From assembly GCA_014529385.2 (NCBI GenBank), contig CM043945.1, positions 94,526,112 to 94,590,111 of the forward strand: a stretch of 64,000 bases of DNA, written 5' to 3'. A model generated the notes under the pieces. It did no database searches. It saw nothing but the letters and a program-made list of their open reading frames with translations, and was not told the DNA's origin. Made by a program: the position numbers and the translations under genes. Source of the stretch: Adiantum capillus-veneris. Taxonomy: Eukaryota > Streptophyta > Polypodiopsida > Polypodiales > Pteridaceae. Of this stretch, positions 59,903-64,000 are shown in pieces (position 1 is the stretch's first letter; every line of letters starts with the position of its first letter).

Positions 59903-61118
59903 ATGCCAGTGAGTTATGTAGGGCATGGGGTAAAGTTAGGGATCAAACAACACTCATCTTCTTTGATCCAGGTGCCAAAGCCAACTTTATCTCCCCAGAG
60001 TTAGCTATGAAGCTGGGCATCAGAGCTGAGAGACGGGGTACGTAGCAGAGGCAGGGTTGGCATGTCCTGGCCACTCAGAGTGTGTTACAACCATTATTGG
60101 AAAATTGCGTCAGCATATTCAGTCGTATGTGGACACAAAAGAAGTTTAAATCATGCCACTGGAAGGGTGCGATGCGCTACTTGGAATTCCATGGATATTC
60201 AGAGTGCATGGCGTGCTGAATGCCTTCGGCAAGTCGATCACCCTTCAACATAGGGGCAAAACTCATGTTTTGGATGTAAAGCTCGAAGGGGAGTCTGTCC
60301 CTATTGTATTTGCTTCTGCTATCACTTCTCTAATATAGAATCATCTTTCTCTATACTTGATTTTTGCACGTGATGTCTCACATAATGATCAGTCAAATTT
60401 ATCTGTGTTAGATAAAGAAAAGTCAGCATTCTTGCGAGAGTTCAATGATTGTTTTTCTGATTCATTACAGTCGCAATTGCCGCCAGAGAGACCTGAGGAT
60501 CATCGGATAGCCCACCAAAATAGAACTCCCTACAGGGTTAAAGAGGCGCAACAGAAAGAGATTATGGGCCAGGTTGAGGAGTTATTAGAGAAGGGGCTGA
60601 TTCAGCCTAGTCCTTCACCCTTTTGCTCCTGAGTGCTCCTAGTGCTGAAGAAGGATGGCTCATGGCACATGTGTATTGATTACTGTGCCTTGAATAAGAA
60701 TACTATCAAGAATAGGTTTCCGATTTCTATAATTGATGATATTCTCGATTGTTTAGAGGGTGCTGCAATTTTCAGCAGGATAGACCTTAAGAGTGGGTAC
60801 CATCAGATTCGTATAAGGCCAGAGGATGTGCGCAAGACTGCGTTTAGAACGACGTTTGGTCTTTATGAGTTTCTAGTGATGCCGTTTGGGCTAACAAATG
60901 CTCCTGCCACGTTCACCATAATGATGGACCAGATTTTCCGCTCGCATCAACAGTTTGTTGGGACGTTCTTCGATGACATGATAGTCTATTCGAAGAATGA
61001 AGAGGAGCATAGGCGTCACTTGACCATTGTGGTTCAAAGAGCTGCGCAGTCACAGGTTACTTGTCAATCCTAAGAAAAGTGAATTCTTCTTGGAAGAGTT
61101 CCACTTTCTTGGCCACAT
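59903..61118 (+). pseudogene. Element F protease and partial RT
   Basis: A retropepsin-like segment (FFDPGAKANFISPELAMKLG, about 59955-60015) has Asp-Pro-Gly-Ala where D-S/T-G-A is usual. A shift and a TAG at 60338 precede the RT linker (HRIAHQNRTPYRVKEAQQ). RT runs 60500-61118: [57 protein letters not shown] at 60632 breaks it, and a shift near 61020 moves to [19 protein letters not shown]. There the sequence enters the LTR of element E. Confidence 0.85.
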
Positions 61119-61842
61119 TGTCACAAGGCGGGCACCACATGCCAATAGAAAAGAACAGACTGAACAGACTTTTAGCACTTCAATAATAACTGAACTGTAA
61201 GAGAGAGACTACATGCGATACCAAGTGGCGGAATTCCACCCCAGAGAGTATTGGCCCCAAACCTTGGCGCCCCTTTCGGTATTTCTTTATATTGCATCAT
61301 CAAAGTACAAGCCGGTACTCCAGACTTTGCACCTTCTCGAGGAAGCATGCCAGAGAATGAGCCCTAGCCTCATATTTAAATGCCCTTGGCCTAAAAAGAA
61401 GTTTACATGAAAAGCTTTCAAACTCAAAAGCTTCTGGTCCAAAAAGCAGTTTACATGAAAAACTTTCAAACTCAACAGCTTATGGTCCAAACAGCAATGA
61501 CAAAAGCTGCCAGCATAAATCACGGAAATCCGTACAGCCTGCCACGTCATCAACCAGCGCAAAACGCAGAAATGTGTCCTTAGGGTTAGGGTTTCTGCAG
61601 TTTTAGGGTTTGCAGGTTTTAGGGTTAGGGTTTCAGCAGTTAGGGTTTCTGGCAGAAATTAGGGTTTGCAGGTTTTAGGGTTAGGGTTTCCAAAATTAGG
61701 GTTTGCAGGTTTTAGGGTAGGGTTTTTAGAATTAGGGTTTCAGCAGTTAGGGTTTCTGGCAGAAATTAGGGTTTAGGCCCCTCGGCCACATCTGTAAGTT
61801 GACTCCATTCTTTAGGCTTTGACACGTCAGCAGTTTGTTACA
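61119..61842 (-). repeat. Element E 3' LTR
   Basis: 724 bp. On the minus strand it starts TGTAACAAACTG and ends CTTGTGACA. It holds eleven TAGGGTTT motifs (plus-strand reading) at 61580-61776 in the U3 half, then TTTAAATATGAG as a TATA-like box and the conserved core at about 61253-61289. Confidence 0.88.
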
Positions 61843-61855
61843 TCTCCCCTTCTTG
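61843..61855 (-). other. Element E polypurine tract
   Basis: The minus strand reads CAAGAAGGGGAGA immediately before TGTAAC. Confidence 0.8.
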
Positions 61856-63417
61856 AAAGAGAGTAATCCTCCGCGATTACAGCATATCTGCAAAACAACT
61901 CAAGTTAGTTCAAAAATTTCCGAGGGTCATTCCGAGGGACAATCAGTTTGCTCTTTTTATTAAGGAGTTAGCTGCTCCTTTCTGCTCTTTTGATCAAGGA
62001 GTTAGCTTCTCCTTTCAGCTGTTTTGATCAAGTAGTTTAGCTTCTCCTTTCGTCCAGATCGGAACTCTTGATATTCCGGCGTAGTAAAATTAGCCATCAC
62101 ACCCAGACCGTACTGATCTTCCACAGGTGTCTTGATGCACTAAAATTACATACCCAGGCAATCTCATCCAATTAAGAATATTCAGTGGTTGGCACATCAC
62201 AATGCAACACAAATGCTCACATATGCATATTACAAGACATAGAAACATAAAGCCGCCGATGAACACTCCTCCCGCATAACCTAACAAGGTCCGGGCCGGG
62301 AGATATTCAACGACTCCCTCATCACTCCTCCCGCATAACCTAAAAAGGTCCGGGCCGAGAGATATAGAGGCCTTTTACAACCAAATGCCCCCCAGACCGC
62401 AACCTGCGTCGTTTGGAGGTGCTGAGAGTAACCACTGCTCAGACTTCTTAATACTCCTCTTGCATAACCATCCAGGTCCGGGCCGGGAGTCAACAACAAT
62501 TATTTTACAAGCATACAACCAAACGCTCCCCAGGCATCGGCTTGCGTCGTTCGGAGGTTTTCAAACATACAACGAAACGCTCCCCAAGCATCGGCCTGCG
62601 TCGTTCCGAGGTTCAAACAAGACCAAAACAGTATTTCTCACTTCTCCACCCGGGAGTAAAAGCACCAATCATTGAAACCGGTATCAAACCAGAGTAAAAC
62701 AATTAAAATCGGCATCAAAATAGGTTCAAAACAGATTCCATCCATTTCAAACAAGATTACCAAACAAGATCAAACAGAACTCAAACTTTAAAAAGCAATC
62801 TCGACATCAGTCGAGCTCAAAAAGTCAATTGACTTTCCATCTTGAAACCTCCACCAAAAATTAGGGTTAGGTTCCTTCCATGAGGTCGTAGCCGAGCACA
62901 ACATGGTCCGTCAGCTCTTGGACAAACAATGTTGCTTTGGCGGCGATGGTAGTCCCAAGATAGCAATTGCACTAAACCTCCAAGATCATCTGCTCGTGAA
63001 GAGACATCTACTGAGGGATGTCGAGAAATTTCAAGATATAATCTGCTAGGGTTTCCATGGCAAGCATTTCAGGATACCCCACTCTGCCAGAAGTTGCACT
63101 CCGAAGGAAGATGTCAGAAACCATATAACTTCGGACAAAAATTTTCTTGAAAGCTTGCCAAGTACTTGGAGTATGCTACTTGGTAGCTGTAGATATCAAG
63201 ATCTGCATGGCACTGCTTCTGAGAAAAAAAAACAGTGACTTGAAACAAATCTGGATCCTTCTCTTGCAAGTGATCTTAATTGGGTTATGCCCTGTAAGAC
63301 ATTGCGGTGAAGACGGGAGCGCGCCTGATGCGCAATGAAGTAAGGGTAGAAGTGGCTAATAGCTCTGTCTGCTCTTTTGTAGGACCGGTGTGCTTTCAGA
63401 AAAGCACACGCTTGATA
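61856..63417 (-). other. Element E internal region, non-coding
   Basis: No gag, protease, RT or integrase motif on either strand. It contains the P/Q modules. The sequence nearest the PBS (62860-63417) is probably leader. The short frames have no family features. Confidence 0.6.
62264..62612. repeat. Two interleaved GC-rich repeat modules (P and Q) inside E
   Basis: Module P (CTCCTCCCGCATAACC then GGTCCGGGCCGGGAG) is at 62264-62302, 62323-62361 and 62452-62489. Module Q (ACAACCAAACGCTCCCC then TGCGTCGTTCGGAGGT) is at 62377-62420, 62515-62558 and 62569-62612. The order on the plus strand is P P Q P Q Q. Both modules have complementary ends (CTCCCG/CGGGAG in P, CTCC/GGAG in Q), so RNA hairpins are possible. 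No coding role is seen. Confidence 0.7.
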
Positions 63418-63429
63418 GCTATGATACCA
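63418..63429 (-). other. Element E primer-binding site, Met-tRNA type
   Basis: The minus strand reads TGGTATCATAGC, one base from the initiator-Met PBS, one base inside the LTR edge at 63431. Confidence 0.85.
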
Positions 63430-63430
63430 C

Positions 63431-64000
63431 TGTCACAAGGCGGGCACCACGTGCCAATAGAAAAGAACAGACTGAACAGACTTTTAGCACTTCAATAATA
63501 ACTGAACTGTAAGAGAGAGACTACATGCGATACCAAGTGGCGGAATTCCACCCCAGAGAGTATTGGCCCCAAACCTTGGCGCCCCTTTCGGTATTTCTTT
63601 ATATTGCATCATCAAAGTACAAGCCGGTACTCCAGACTTTGCACCTTCTCGAGGAAGCATGCCAGAGAATGAGCCCTAGCCTCATATTTAAAGGCCCTTG
63701 GCCTAAAAAGCAGTTTACATGAAAAGCTTTCAAACTCAAAAGCTTCTGGTCCAAAAAAGCAGTTTACATGAAAAACTTTCAAACTCAAAAGCTTATGGTC
63801 CAAAAAGCAATGCCAAAAGCTGCCAGCGTAAATCACGGAAATCCGTATAGCCTGCCACGTCATCAGCCAGCTCAAAACACAAAAATCTGTTCTTAGGGTT
63901 AGGGTTAGGGTTTCTGCAGTTTTAGGGTTTTTGGCAGCAGAATTAGGGTCTGCAGGTTTTAGGGTTTCCAGAATTGGGGTTTCAGCAGTTAGGGTTTCTG
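63431..64000 (-). repeat. Element E 5' LTR, partial
   Basis: It matches 61119-61690 with few differences (for example CACGTGCC for CACATGCC). The telo-box array begins at about 63893 and runs out of the window. Confidence 0.88.

Larger units (their letters stand above)
57220..61118 (+). mobile_element. Element F: Ty3/Gypsy element, 3' part removed by E
   Basis: The probable 5' LTR and leader run from TGTCACAAGTTAAGAG at 57220 to about 58040, with the conserved core at 57843. The inner LTR edge and PBS could not be fixed. Gag (58050-59902) and pol (59903-61118) follow. Pol breaks off in RT at GHIV, where element E begins. RNase H, integrase and 3' LTR would lie beyond E, outside the window. 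Confidence 0.8.
61119..64000 (-). mobile_element. Element E: young non-coding LTR element, continues past window
   Basis: The minus-strand 3' LTR is 61119-61842, PPT 61843-61855, internal region 61856-63417, PBS 63418-63429, and the 5' LTR begins at 63431 and is cut by the window end. The LTR copies are about 97-98% alike by eye, suggesting recent insertion into element F. The internal region (about 1.6 kb) has no gag or pol frame, so it depends on other elements. Left flank bases are CACAT; the right flank is out of view. Confidence 0.85.

Noticed and set aside
61580-61776. TTTAGGG-rich block as telomere or interstitial telomere array
   Set aside because: Repeats are irregular, lie inside a defined LTR with PPT and PBS partners, and recur in the second LTR of E at 63893-64000.

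Overview
This window looks like nuclear DNA of a land plant with a large, retrotransposon-rich genome. The support is: two spliced host genes with short GT-AG introns (88 and 94 bp), one of them a plant hnRNP F/H-type RNA-binding protein; retroelement primer-binding sites matching plant initiator tRNA-Met and tRNA-Asp; chromodomain Ty3/Gypsy elements; and LTRs carrying plant-type telomere-like AAACCCTA motifs. A seed-free plant such as a fern is plausible, but the sequence does not settle the lineage. No bacterial, CRISPR, rRNA or tRNA gene was seen.

Layout. 1-908: decayed Gypsy gag (minus). 1.9-4.4 kb: decayed Copia gag/protease/pre-integrase (minus) with an exact 347-bp tandem duplication and a Met-tRNA PBS. 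4.9-9.4 kb: no gene; microsatellites and diverged repeats. 9.4-27.3 kb: a nest of three copies of one non-autonomous gag-protease LTR element that has no reverse transcriptase or integrase. The oldest copy, B (minus), was hit in its gag by A (minus; site TGTAT/CGTAT) and in its 5' LTR by C (plus; site CGCGC/CGCGT). 27.3-31.7 kb: a 96-bp minisatellite, then a small gag-only LTR element (H, minus) flanked by ~155-bp direct duplications. 31.8-34.1 kb: Copia tail, LTR and duplications. 34.7-36.35 kb: the RRM gene (plus). 36.4-40.3 kb: intergenic. 40.3-41.1 kb: last two exons of an unidentified host gene (minus). 41.8-56.06 kb: a LINE-type RT split by a 12-kb insertion. The insertion is a chromovirus (D2, site GGTAC) whose own 5' LTR contains a second copy, D1 (site GAAAC). 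56.07-56.58 kb: solo LTR (minus). 57.2-61.1 kb: another Gypsy element (F), cut by E (minus), a young LTR element with no coding capacity that runs off the window end.

How it fits together. No element here can move on its own: all carry stops, frameshifts or deletions. The A/B/C family has gag and protease only and would need a partner to supply RT and integrase. D1 kept pol but lost about 1 kb of gag and protease-side sequence; D2 kept gag but lost pieces of RT, RNase H and integrase. D, E, F, the solo LTR and a remnant share a conserved LTR core. D and E LTRs also carry arrays of telo-box-like motifs, next to long GA tracts in D, a combination known from plant Polycomb response elements. All coordinates were read by eye from the sequence; percent identities are estimates and no database search was made.
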